A program made the position numbers and the translations under genes. Of a DNA stretch of 64,000 nt, positions 1 through 7,945 are shown piece after piece; position 1 is the first letter of the stretch; each line of letters starts with the position of its first letter. Location of the stretch: positions 310,001-374,000 of the forward strand of contig NZ_CP043428.1 in assembly GCF_008245045.1 (NCBI RefSeq), read 5' to 3'. The notes under the pieces were generated by a model. It saw nothing but the letters and a program-made list of their open reading frames with translations. It had not been told where the DNA came from and searched no databases. Source of the stretch: Campylobacter volucris (lineage in GTDB: Bacteria; Campylobacterota; Campylobacteria; Campylobacterales; Campylobacteraceae).

Positions 1-642
1 GATAATCTTGCAAAACATAATATTCTTGTAATAGAAGAAGTGCAACATTCAAATTTAAAATTTAAAAGTAATTTATGTGGTTTTTTTATGAAGCCAAATA
101 TTATAGTTTTAAGAAAACAACAATCTAGAAAAAGAGAAATTTTTACATTAGCTCATGAACTTGGCCATTATTTATTGACTCATGAACATATTGATAAAAA
201 TATTTTTGATGAAAGTGTGGATTTAGAAGAAAAATGGTGTAATGAATTTGCTTTTAATTTTTTAATAGGTAGCGAAATAGATGAATTGAATAATATTGCT
301 AAGCATGATATAGATATCAATAATGAAATGATTTTAGAAATTTCCAAAAAAAAACATATTAGCAGACTTGCCATCTTTTATTATTATACTAATAACAAAA
401 AAATTAGTTGGCAAAGATATCACGAATTAAATAAAGAATTGGAAGATGATTATAAAAATAAATTAGAAATATCAAATTCAAAAGGAACTATTTATAGACA
501 ACCTAAGCCTATTATCTCTTCTCTAAAAAAAGATATTTTTATAGATGCATTTTTAAATGATATTATTGATGAATATATAATACGCACAGAATTTTCTAAA
601 GAAATAAAAAACGATGATTTTGAGGGATTTATCTATGGATAA
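1..642 (+). CDS. ImmA/IrrE-family metallopeptidase, 5' partial
   Basis: The reading frame is open from the first base, so the true start lies left of the window. The visible part contains a zinc-metallopeptidase helix HELGH (His codon near base 154) followed by YLLTHEH, and downstream EEKWCNEFAFNFLIG, the glutamate and 'ANxFA'-like helix typical of ImmA/IrrE (DUF955/COG2856) proteins. Members of this family cleave repressors in mobile elements or pair with a toxin-like partner. The stop overlaps the start of the next gene by 8 bases, so the two are almost certainly translated together. Base composition is extremely AT-rich even for this genome, consistent with acquired DNA. In Campylobacter type I restriction loci, unrelated accessory genes commonly sit between hsdR and hsdS, and this pair occupies that position. 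Family is clear; the biological target is unknown. Confidence 0.85.
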   Translation, partial: DNLAKHNILVIEEVQHSNLKFKSNLCGFFMKPNIIVLRKQQSRKREIFTLAHELGHYLLTHEHIDKNIFDESVDLEEKWCNEFAFNFLIGSEIDELNNIAKHDIDINNEMILEISKKKHISRLAIFYYYTNNKKISWQRYHELNKELEDDYKNKLEISNSKGTIYRQPKPIISSLKKDIFIDAFLNDIIDEYIIRTEFSKEIKNDDFEGFIYG

Positions 643-1177
643 ATATCTTTTTGATTCTAGCTCGTTAATAAATTTAGTTAGATATTATATTCCATTTGAC
701 AATAATTCAAAATTAAAAGAATTTATATTAGATGAATTTATGAAAAATAATTTTTTATTATTAAACGAAGTTAGAATAGAATGTAAAAGAAAGTCATCAG
801 GTTTAGTTTTTAAAGAAATTCCAGAGTTAGATAAAATAGAATTTATAAAACAAAAAGATTTTATAATTGATGCAAAATGGCATAATTTAATTGATAATAA
901 TTTTGTTATAAAAGGAATGAAACAAAAATTAAATCAAGATGAATATGAAGCACAAAAAAAGCAATTTATTAAAAGTGCTGATTTTGCATTGATTTATTAT
1001 GTTTTTTATAATAAAAATATAACAATAATAACAGAAGAAACAATAAATAGTAATGATAATAAATTTTTTAAAAAAATTCCAGCAATATGCAAATTTCAAA
1101 ATATAAATTGCATAAATCTACCACAATTTCTTCAAGAACAAATACAAATACATTATGAAATATTAAATTGTTTTTAA
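635..1177 (+). CDS. PIN-like (DUF4411-type) protein, partner of the ImmA-like gene
   Basis: The 180-residue product starts MDKYLFDSSSLI, with the N-terminal acidic residue of a PIN fold. Other features are a mid-protein glutamate (NEVRIEC), an acidic residue in KSADFALIYY and a C-terminal ITEE...KIPAICK segment, the pattern I associate with DUF4411 PIN-like proteins. PIN domains are usually metal-dependent RNases. I chose ATG 635 over an in-frame ATG at 614 because GAGGG sits about 8 bases upstream and because this gives a coupled overlap with the preceding metallopeptidase gene. The ImmA-plus-PIN arrangement is a recurring toxin-antitoxin-like or defence-associated pair. Whether it acts as a toxin here is inference. 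The gene ends 22 bases before hsdS and shows the same low GC as its partner. Confidence 0.75.
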   Translation: MDKYLFDSSSLINLVRYYIPFDNNSKLKEFILDEFMKNNFLLLNEVRIECKRKSSGLVFKEIPELDKIEFIKQKDFIIDAKWHNLIDNNFVIKGMKQKLNQDEYEAQKKQFIKSADFALIYYVFYNKNITIITEETINSNDNKFFKKIPAICKFQNINCINLPQFLQEQIQIHYEILNCF

Positions 1178-1199
1178 TTTAGTACTAGAGAGCAACACA

Positions 1200-2434
1200 A
1201 TGACAAATTTACCGCGGGGTTGGGAAGTTAAAAAGCTTGGTGAAATAGGTGAAATTGTTACAGGTTTAACACCTAGTAAGAATAATTTAGATTTTATGGA
1301 AAAGATTATCCATTTTTTAAGCCAAGTGATTTTGAACAAGGATATTTTTTAGAAAGTGCTGTAGATAATTTGTCTAAGTTGGGTTTTGAAAAAGCTAAAC
1401 AACTTCCATCAAAAACAATTCTTGTGGTTTGTATAGGTTCTTTAGGTAAAGTAGCATTAACTAGAGTTATTGGAAGTTGCAATCAGCAAATAAATGCAAT
1501 TATCTCAAATAAAAATATAATTCCAGAGTATATTTATTATTGCATATCTTCTAAATTTCAGTCTATATTATTTTTAAAAGCACCTCAAACAACTTTACCT
1601 ATTTTAAATAAAACTGAATTTTCTAAGCTAGAAATTATGTATCCAAAAAATGTAAAAGAGCAAGAAAGGATAGTGGAAATTTTAGATGAGAGTTTTGCAA
1701 ATATAGATGAGAGTATAAAAAATTTAGAGCAGGATTTGCTAAATTTAGATGAGTTAATGCAAAGTGCTTTACAAAAGGTTTTCAATCCTTTAAAAGACAA
1801 TACTAAGGAAAATTATCAACTTCCGCAGGGTTGGGAATGGAAAAGTTTAGAAGATATAGCAAATATTAAGGGTGGTAAAAGACTCCCAAAAGATGAAAAA
1901 TTATTAGATTATAAAACTCCTTTTCCATATATTAGAGTATCAGATTTTCAAGATGATGGAACAATAGATTTGCATAATGTTAAATTTATTAATGAAAAGA
2001 CTTATAATATTTTAAGTAATTATCAAATTGATAATACAAATTTATATATAAGCATAGCTGGAACTATTGGTAAAAGTGGCATTATACCAAAATCATTAAA
2101 TGGTGCTATTTTAACCGAAAATGCTATTAAGTTGGAATACAAAAATTATAATATTTATAATAAATTTATGTATTATTTTACAACTTCATCTTGTTTTAAA
2201 AATCAAGCAATAGAATCCACAAGAATTGTGGCTCAACCCAAGTTAGCTATTAGTAGATTAAAAACTATTCAAATCCCCATACCACCTTTACAAGAGCAAG
2301 AGCAAATCGCATCATATTTAGATGAGCTTTCTTTAAATATAAAAGATTTAAAGCAAAATTATCAAACACAGATAAAAAATTTACAAGAGCTTAAAAAATC
2401 ATTGCTAGATAAAGCCTTTAAAGGAAGATTATAA
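1200..2434 (+). pseudogene. hsdS: Type I restriction specificity subunit HsdS, frameshifted
   Basis: HsdS chooses the DNA target of a type I R-M enzyme. The first frame starts at ATG 1200 with LPRGWEVKKLGEIGEIV...TGLTPSK, a classic start of target-recognition domain 1. It then slips: a T run at 1292-1295 is one base too short, giving a stop at 1350-1352 after 50 residues. From there the other frame continues with the expected sequence to 2434. The remainder has the central conserved helix (QERIVEILDESFANIDE), a second recognition domain starting LPQGWEWKSLEDIA, and a C-terminal helix (QEQEQIASYLDEL...KSLLDKAFKGRL). The two halves are the usual internal repeats. Restoring one base gives about 412 residues, a normal HsdS length. 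It could be a real off-state, a recent null allele or an assembly error in a homopolymer. An internal TTG at 1370 could in principle start a truncated product. Confidence 0.85.
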
Positions 2435-2472
2435 ATGTTAAAAATTTTATCAAATTTTAACACATTAGCTAG

Positions 2473-2505
2473 ATATGTTAAAAATTTTTGATTTTTTTAA
2501 CATAT
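2473..2505. repeat. 12-bp inverted repeat between hsdS and rhuM remnant
   Basis: Arms 2473-2484 (ATATGTTAAAAA) and 2494-2505 are perfect inverted copies around a 9-base loop. It lies 39 bases after the hsdS stop and may act as a weak terminator or as an operator for the downstream gene. AT-rich stems are common by chance here, so function is uncertain. Confidence 0.45.
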
Positions 2506-2506
2506 T

Positions 2507-2529
2507 TTTTGAAGGATAAAAATGCAAAA
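2507..2529 (+). repeat. Direct repeat, copy 1 (hsdM leader duplicate)
   Basis: A 23-base exact direct repeat with 2965-2987. It contains GAAGGAT (a Shine-Dalgarno) and an ATG followed by CAAAA, that is, the ribosome site and first codons of hsdM. In this upstream copy the ATG at 2522 opens only a 16-codon frame. The two copies bracket the rhuM remnant. Confidence 0.8.
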
Positions 2530-2552
2530 AAAATATAAAACGAAATCTTGCT

Positions 2553-2977
2553 ATGGATTTTTTAAGTTTTAGCTTGGAAAATCAGGAAGATTTTTTAGAA
2601 GTGATTTATAAAGATGATGATATATGGCTTAGCGTATCTTTAATGGCTAAGTTATTTGAATGTTCTAGTGATAATATTTATCTACATCTTAATAATATTT
2701 ATAAAGAAAATGAGCTTGATAAAAATTCAACTTCCGAGGAAATCTCGGTAGTTCAAAAAGAAGGAAAAAGAGCAGTTAAAAGAAAATAGCATTTTATAAT
2801 CTTGATGCTATTATAAGCGTAGGATATAGAATAAATTCTTATAAAGCTACAAAATTTAGACAATGGGCTACGACAATTTTAAGACAATTTGGCATTAAAG
2901 GGTATGTGCTAGATAAAGAGCGTTTGAAAAATGGTAGTGCGATAAATAAAAACTATTTTAAAAATTTTGAAGGATAA
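2553..2977 (+). pseudogene. RhuM-family protein remnant (frameshifted, truncated)
   Basis: The first 78 codons (from ATG 2553) read as the N-terminal domain of RhuM-like proteins: IWLSVSLMAKLFECSSDNIYLHLNNIYKE. A stop then appears at 2787-2789. Shifting one base at the A run 2783-2786 restores the family signature (FYNLDAIISVGYR, FRQWATTILRQFGIKGYVLDKERLKNG) to a stop at 2975-2977. Family members are usually more than 300 residues, so the C-terminal half is missing as well. RhuM-like genes are recurrent passengers of Campylobacter type I R-M loci between hsdS and hsdM; their role is not established. The stop lies 2 bases before the hsdM start, and the shared leader repeat suggests the cassette entered by recombination at the hsdM 5' end. 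Confidence 0.8.
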
Positions 2978-2987
2978 AAATGCAAAA
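2965..2987 (+). repeat. Direct repeat, copy 2 (native hsdM leader)
   Basis: Exact second copy of the 23-base repeat at 2507-2529. Here it carries the functional ribosome site (GAAGGAT at 2969-2975) and the hsdM start codon at 2980. Recombination between the copies would delete 458 bp and join hsdS directly to hsdM. Confidence 0.8.
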
Positions 2988-4464
2988 TAAAATAGATAAA
3001 ATCACAGATATTTTAAGAAGAGATGATGGCATAAGCGGTGCTATGCATTATAGTGAGCAAATTAGCTGGATATTGTTTTTGAAATTTTTGGATGATTATG
3101 AGACAAATTTAAAAGATCTAGCCTTTTTAGATGGTAAAGATTATAAAAGCATTTTAGAAGAAAAATTTAGCTGGAGTGTTTGGGCAGCACCAAAAAAAGA
3201 TGGCAAACTCGATGTAAAAAATGCTTTAAGTGGTAAGGATTTGCTTGATTTTGTAAATAATGAATTGTTTGTTTGTCTTAAAAATTTTAAAAGTAATGAT
3301 GATTTTAAAAGTATAGAATACAAAATAGGTGGAATTTTTGAATTTATAGACAATCGCATCGCAAACGGCCATACCTTAAGAGAAGTGATAAATATAGTCG
3401 ATGAGATGAGTTTTAACAAAGAAGATGATGTTTTTGCTTTGGGTGAAGTTTATGAAAAGCTTTTAAAAGATATGGGGAGTGATGGTGGAAATAGTGGAGA
3501 ATTTTATACTCCGCGTCCTTTGATAAAAGCTATGGTAGAGGTTATAAACCCTAAAGCAAAAGAAAGAATTTATGATCCTTCTTGTGGGAGTTGTGGCTTT
3601 TTAGTGGAGAGTTTTTTGCATATTTTATATGAAGATAGAGTTAAAGGAAAAAAGGCAAATTTGAGCGTAGAAGAGCTTGAATTTTTAAAAAATGATGCAC
3701 TTTTTGGACAAGAAAAAACTCCGCTTAGCTATGCAATGGGCGTTATGAATATGATACTTCATGAAATTTCAAGCCCAAATATCATAAAAACAAATACTTT
3801 AAGTAAAAAAATCACAGATATAACAGAAAGCCAAAGATATGAAGTAATACTTGCAAATCCACCTTTTGGTGGCAAAGAAAAAGAGCAAATTCAAGAGAAT
3901 TTTCCTATAAAGTCAAATGCTACTGAACTTTTATTTTTACAGCATATTTTAAAATCTTTAAAAAACAATGGAAGATGTGCTATAGTAGTGCCTGAAGGTG
4001 TGCTTTTTCAAAATTCAAATGCCTTTGTGAGTGTAAAAAAAGATTTATTAGATGATTTTAATTTAGAGTGCGTTTTGAGTTTGCCAAGCGGGGTATTTTT
4101 GCCTTATAGTGCGGTTAAGACTAATGTGCTTTTTTTCTCTAAAGGTAAAAAGTGCATTTGTGAAGGCGATGGAGTGTATTATTATGAGCTTATACCGCCT
4201 TTTAAACTTACTAAAAATAAGCCTTTAGAATATGCACATTTTAAAGAATTTCTAAAATGCTATAAAGAAAGAAAAATCACGCCAAATTCTTATATAGTAA
4301 GCTTAGAAGAATTAAAAAATAGAAACTATGATCTAAGCGCTAAAAATCCAAACGCAAAAGAAGAAAAAGCCTTGCGTGAAGTGGAAGAAATTTTAGATGA
4401 TTTAAAACAAAATCAAGAAAAAGCCAAAGAGCTTTTAGAAAAAATTCAAAAAACTCTTGTTTAA
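2980..4464 (+). CDS. hsdM: Type I restriction-modification methyltransferase subunit HsdM
   Basis: This 494-residue N6-adenine DNA methyltransferase subunit uses S-adenosylmethionine and works with HsdS. The N-terminal helical domain (DGISGAMHYSEQISWILFLKFLDD) is followed by GEFYTPRPLIKAMVEV. The AdoMet motif is DPSCGSCGF (D199) and the catalytic motif NPPFGG (N293). The C-terminus is a lysine/glutamate-rich helix that would contact HsdS. Length and motif order are normal. The start at 2980 is set by GAAGGAT five bases upstream. The last 3 bases overlap the convergent moeA stop. With hsdS frameshifted and no hsdR in view, activity of the complex is doubtful unless another specificity subunit exists. 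Confidence 0.95.
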   Translation: MQNKIDKITDILRRDDGISGAMHYSEQISWILFLKFLDDYETNLKDLAFLDGKDYKSILEEKFSWSVWAAPKKDGKLDVKNALSGKDLLDFVNNELFVCLKNFKSNDDFKSIEYKIGGIFEFIDNRIANGHTLREVINIVDEMSFNKEDDVFALGEVYEKLLKDMGSDGGNSGEFYTPRPLIKAMVEVINPKAKERIYDPSCGSCGFLVESFLHILYEDRVKGKKANLSVEELEFLKNDALFGQEKTPLSYAMGVMNMILHEISSPNIIKTNTLSKKITDITESQRYEVILANPPFGGKEKEQIQENFPIKSNATELLFLQHILKSLKNNGRCAIVVPEGVLFQNSNAFVSVKKDLLDDFNLECVLSLPSGVFLPYSAVKTNVLFFSKGKKCICEGDGVYYYELIPPFKLTKNKPLEYAHFKEFLKCYKERKITPNSYIVSLEELKNRNYDLSAKNPNAKEEKALREVEEILDDLKQNQEKAKELLEKIQKTLV

Positions 4465-5639
4465 GGCATCAAAAGTATATCTACTAAATCATTTTCTTTT
4501 ATATCATCATTTACTATCATAAGTGCAGCTTTGTTGTTTAGGTTGTTTATGATGGCACTTGAGCCTTCTTTTTTGCCTTTTAAATTTGCATAAATTTTTC
4601 CATCTTTAAATTCTATATTGCAAGCTACAAATTCTAAATGTTGGCTTTTTTTCTTATAATCAGTATTTAAAAATGCTTTAAATACATAGTCTTTTTCTTG
4701 TAAAAGCCAAGCATTTAGCAATTCTCTTACATAAAGATTAAACATCACCATAGCTGAATATGGAAAACCTGGCAAAGCAAAGATAAATTTTTCTTCACAT
4801 TTAGCTATTTTTATGTGTTTGCCAGGTTTGATATTTACTTTATCTATGATGATTTGATAATCTTTTATAGCTTGTTTTAAAAAGTCAAAATCACCCATAG
4901 AAACTCCGCCTGTGGTTATTAAAATATCGCAAGAATTTAGTGCTTGTTTTAAAGTTGAATTTGTTTTTTCTTTATCATCCTTTAAAAGTGGAAAAATTCT
5001 AACATCACAATTTAATTTTTTTGCCATATTTGCTATGGCTACATGATTTGAGGAGCGGATTTGAGCAAGATTGTCTAAGCTTTCTCCAAGATCTTTTATC
5101 TCACTACCGCTGCTTAAAACTCCTATTATAGGTTTTATAAATACACTTATATGAAAATATCCAAGCTCTGCTAAAAGTGCTATCTCGCTATAATTTATTT
5201 TAGTGCCTTTTTTTAGTAAAATTTCACCTTTTTTATAGCTTTCTCCTATTTTTCTTACAGCAAAGCCTTTATTAACTTTTTCTTTTATAATTAAAGTATT
5301 TTCTTTTACTTCTATTTTTTCTATAGGTATTAAAGTATCACTTCCTTCACTCATCAATGAACCCGTAAAGGTTTTAACACATTCTTTATCTTTTAAATTA
5401 AAACTAGGAAAAATTCCTGCTGGTACTTCTCCTATGATCTTTAAATTCTCATCTTGATCTTTAAATTTTATAGCATATCCATCCATAGCTGAAGTTGGAA
5501 TTTCAGGATAATCTTTTAAAGCTATGATATCTGTTGCTAAAATTCTATCTAAGCACTCTGTTAGCGCTATTTTTTCTATCTTTTCATAAGAATTTATAGC
5601 TTGTTTTAAACTTTTTAAACTATCTTCATAAGATTGCAT
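4461..5639 (-). CDS. moeA: Molybdopterin molybdenumtransferase MoeA
   Basis: MoeA inserts molybdenum into adenylylated molybdopterin, the final step of basic Mo-cofactor synthesis. The 392-residue product shows the expected order: an N-terminal domain with TSAMDGYAI and TGSLMSEGSDTLIPIE, the MoCF domain with SSGSEI and TTGGVSMGDFD, then GKHIKIAKCEEKFIFALPGFPYSAMVMFNLYV and a C-terminal beta domain. It is followed by moaE (1-base gap), moaD and a multicopper oxidase on the same strand, suggesting one transcript. The cofactor is required by the formate dehydrogenase encoded a few kb away. Campylobacter genomes often carry a second moeA elsewhere, so this may be one of two paralogues. Confidence 0.95.
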   Translation of the reverse strand: MQSYEDSLKSLKQAINSYEKIEKIALTECLDRILATDIIALKDYPEIPTSAMDGYAIKFKDQDENLKIIGEVPAGIFPSFNLKDKECVKTFTGSLMSEGSDTLIPIEKIEVKENTLIIKEKVNKGFAVRKIGESYKKGEILLKKGTKINYSEIALLAELGYFHISVFIKPIIGVLSSGSEIKDLGESLDNLAQIRSSNHVAIANMAKKLNCDVRIFPLLKDDKEKTNSTLKQALNSCDILITTGGVSMGDFDFLKQAIKDYQIIIDKVNIKPGKHIKIAKCEEKFIFALPGFPYSAMVMFNLYVRELLNAWLLQEKDYVFKAFLNTDYKKKSQHLEFVACNIEFKDGKIYANLKGKKEGSSAIINNLNNKAALMIVNDDIKENDLVDILLMP

Positions 5640-5640
5640 T

Positions 5641-6081
5641 TTAATCCTTTAAAATTCCTGCGCCTTTAAGTTTTAAAGAACGCTCTTTTGCATAAATTTT
5701 TTCTCCATTTATAATATCATATTTCCATATAGGAGCACTAGCTTTAAAATCTTCTACAAAATCATTTATAAGTTTTAAGCCTAGCTTTCTTTGTTTGCTT
5801 AAAACTCCGGCAAAATAAGAACTCTCATGCACCTTAACTTCGCCAATAGAATGAGCAAACATTAAAGTTATATTATCATTTTTTACTTTTTCACACCATT
5901 TTTCAAACCAATTTTTAAGCAAAGGTTCGTATATATCAAAACTTAGAGCACTTATGTTATCTTCAGCTCTTACTATGCCACAAAATGTTATTAAAGCTCC
6001 ACAATTTTGATTTTTGGAAAATTCATACCATTTTGTATAAATTTGATTTATATCTAAAGCTCCATTATATAATTGAAACAT
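5641..6081 (-). CDS. moaE: Molybdopterin synthase catalytic subunit MoaE
   Basis: MoaE is the large subunit of molybdopterin synthase. It converts precursor Z (cPMP) to molybdopterin using sulfur carried by MoaD thiocarboxylate. The 146-residue product has GALITFCGIVRAEDN near residue 30, FDIYEPLLKNWFEKW, the HSIGEVKVHESSYFAGV segment typical of the family and a C-terminal WKYDIINGEKIYAKE followed by lysines near the active site. It lies 3 bases downstream of moaD, its obligate partner, and 1 base before moeA, so the three are co-expressed. Length is normal for the family. Confidence 0.95.
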   Translation of the reverse strand: MFQLYNGALDINQIYTKWYEFSKNQNCGALITFCGIVRAEDNISALSFDIYEPLLKNWFEKWCEKVKNDNITLMFAHSIGEVKVHESSYFAGVLSKQRKLGLKLINDFVEDFKASAPIWKYDIINGEKIYAKERSLKLKGAGILKD

Positions 6082-6084
6082 TTA

Positions 6085-6306
6085 TTAACCTCCACATACT
6101 GGAGGAAGTAAGCAAATTTTATCTCCATCTTTAAAACTTGCATTTTCATCAAACAACATTTCATCATTTAAAGATATGGCACAAAGTTCTAGCCATTCTT
6201 TTAGACTTTTATCTTTTTGTAAAATTTCTTTTAATTGTTTTAAATTTTTTACATCAAGTTCTATACTATCTTTATTTATTGGCCCTAAAAATTCTACTTT
6301 TATCAT
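6085..6306 (-). CDS. moaD: Molybdopterin synthase sulfur carrier subunit MoaD
   Basis: This is a 73-residue ubiquitin-fold protein ending in LLPPVCGG. The terminal Gly-Gly is adenylylated and thiocarboxylated to donate sulfur in molybdopterin synthesis. The N-terminus MIKVEFLGPIN and the LNDEMLFDENASFKDGDKICLLPP segment match the MoaD/ThiS fold. It sits directly before moaE. A cysteine immediately before the Gly-Gly is a small local feature. ThiS is an alternative for such a small protein, but the moaE-moeA neighbours make MoaD the right assignment. Confidence 0.93.
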   Translation of the reverse strand: MIKVEFLGPINKDSIELDVKNLKQLKEILQKDKSLKEWLELCAISLNDEMLFDENASFKDGDKICLLPPVCGG

Positions 6307-6315
6307 ATTTTTCCT

Positions 6316-7851
6316 TTAATTTTCTATTTTTAAAATTCCCATCATTCCTAAGTCTTCATGTTCTAATATATGACAATGAAACATTCTTATACCTGTGAAA
6401 TTTTGAACCATTTTTAATTTTATTATTTCTTTTGGTTTTATATTTATTGTATCTTGCAAAGCTTTAAAATTAGGTTTAATGGTTTTATTATTTATTGTAG
6501 AAGATATTAATTCAAATTGTGTTCCATGTATATGAAAATTATGATCCATATGAGAATCATTTATTATAGTCCATTCTTCTATTTCTCCAATTTTTGATAT
6601 TAAATCTATTCTATGCATGTCAAATACATTTCCATTTATCAAAAACATTGAAGCTAAATTTTGTTTTATTTCTTCTGAAGTTTTTTTACTTATGTTGTGC
6701 ATTTTCATATGATCTTCGCTAAAAATTATTTTTTTAAAACTAGTAGCTTTATCTAATGAATTTATTGTTCTTAATTTTTCTGGTATATTGTTTATAGTTT
6801 CTTCTATTTTTATATTTGCTAAAAATATATTTTTAGGTTTTTCTTTTACCATCATTTTATCTCTATTATAATATAAACTTTCTAGCTTGAATTCACCTTT
6901 GTTAGCTTTTATTATTACTTCGACTCTTGAAGCAGGCGCTAAAAATAAATTTTGCATTTTTACAGGTTTTTCTATTAATCCACCATCTGTTCCAACCAAT
7001 ATAAATTCTGCATCTTTTATATGTAAATTTAAATATCTAGCTGAACATGAATTATATATTCTTATTCTTTGTTCTTGATTTATTGTTATTTTTGGTTTAA
7101 ATTGTCCATTTATTAATACAAATTCACCTTCTCTTCCGTTTAGCCAATCAAATAAATTATTATCAGGAATTTGTGCATTTTCATCAAGTCTTAAATCGCT
7201 AATCATCCAATCTTGTTCTTTTAAATGAGATAATGCATCTTGTTTTGCTTTTACTACAAATACACCCGCTAATCCTTTATAAACTTGTTTTGATGTTATA
7301 TAATGAGGGTGAGGATGATACCAATATGTTCCAGCAGAACCTTCTTTTATTTTAAATTTATAAATTCTTTCTTGTTTTGGCATTATTGGATCATGAGGAT
7401 TTCCATCTTGTTCTGGTGGTATATCAAGTCCATGCCAGTGTATAGTTGTTGGTTCATTTAAATTATTTTTAACTAAAATTTCTACAGTATCTCCTTCATA
7501 AACTTCTATTTTCGGACCAGGGGTTAATCCATTGTAAGTAAAAAATTTTGTTTTTTTACCTTTTATAATCTCTATCTCACTTTCTTTAATTTCTATAATT
7601 GATTTAAAAAAACCTCTTTTTTTACTTTTGTTTTCTAATAATTTTAGTTTTTGTAATTTTTCATTTTTTGGAAAATATTTTTCTTGTAATAATTTTATAT
7701 TAGGATTTTCTAAATTTATAAAAGAAGTGTTTATATTATTAAAGTTATTTATATTATTCATTTTGTGATTTGAATGATCTTTCATTGCATATAAGCTAGT
7801 AATACTAGCTAGACTTAACATATTTAGTTTTAAAAACATTCTTCTGTCCAT
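6316..7851 (-). CDS. Periplasmic multicopper oxidase (CueO-like)
   Basis: A 511-residue three-domain laccase-type enzyme, likely a periplasmic cuprous oxidase protecting against copper. The N-terminus MDRRMFLKLNMLSLASI is a twin-arginine signal, so it is exported folded with copper. Copper ligands are visible: HWH at 138-140, HPHPH around 179-183, HNFHIHG from about 437, and HCHILEHEDLGM from 492 with the type 1 copper Cys493 and axial Met503. A His/Met-rich segment follows the signal, and EDHMKMHN occurs in the middle, resembling the methionine-rich copper-binding insert of CueO. It is the first gene of a minus-strand group with moaD-moaE-moeA, an order shared with C. jejuni as I recall it. 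Start ATG 7851 has GGAG about 6 bases upstream. Confidence 0.93.
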   Translation of the reverse strand: MDRRMFLKLNMLSLASITSLYAMKDHSNHKMNNINNFNNINTSFINLENPNIKLLQEKYFPKNEKLQKLKLLENKSKKRGFFKSIIEIKESEIEIIKGKKTKFFTYNGLTPGPKIEVYEGDTVEILVKNNLNEPTTIHWHGLDIPPEQDGNPHDPIMPKQERIYKFKIKEGSAGTYWYHPHPHYITSKQVYKGLAGVFVVKAKQDALSHLKEQDWMISDLRLDENAQIPDNNLFDWLNGREGEFVLINGQFKPKITINQEQRIRIYNSCSARYLNLHIKDAEFILVGTDGGLIEKPVKMQNLFLAPASRVEVIIKANKGEFKLESLYYNRDKMMVKEKPKNIFLANIKIEETINNIPEKLRTINSLDKATSFKKIIFSEDHMKMHNISKKTSEEIKQNLASMFLINGNVFDMHRIDLISKIGEIEEWTIINDSHMDHNFHIHGTQFELISSTINNKTIKPNFKALQDTINIKPKEIIKLKMVQNFTGIRMFHCHILEHEDLGMMGILKIEN

Positions 7852-7945
7852 TTCAACTCCTAAATTATGATAAAATTTATTGTTTTATAAATAATATAAA
7901 AATATATTTAACATTTTTGATAAAAAATATTTTTTAAGGAAAAAA

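Noticed and set aside
3574-3600. HsdM AdoMet motif reads GSCG rather than GSGG, possibly inactivating
   Set aside because: Type I HsdM proteins tolerate substitutions here (EcoKI has GTAG), so this is not good evidence for loss of activity.
7852-7945. A CueR/CsoR-type copper operator between the multicopper oxidase and nspC
   Set aside because: The gap is AT-rich with several weak -10-like boxes but no clear dyad resembling a known copper-regulator site.
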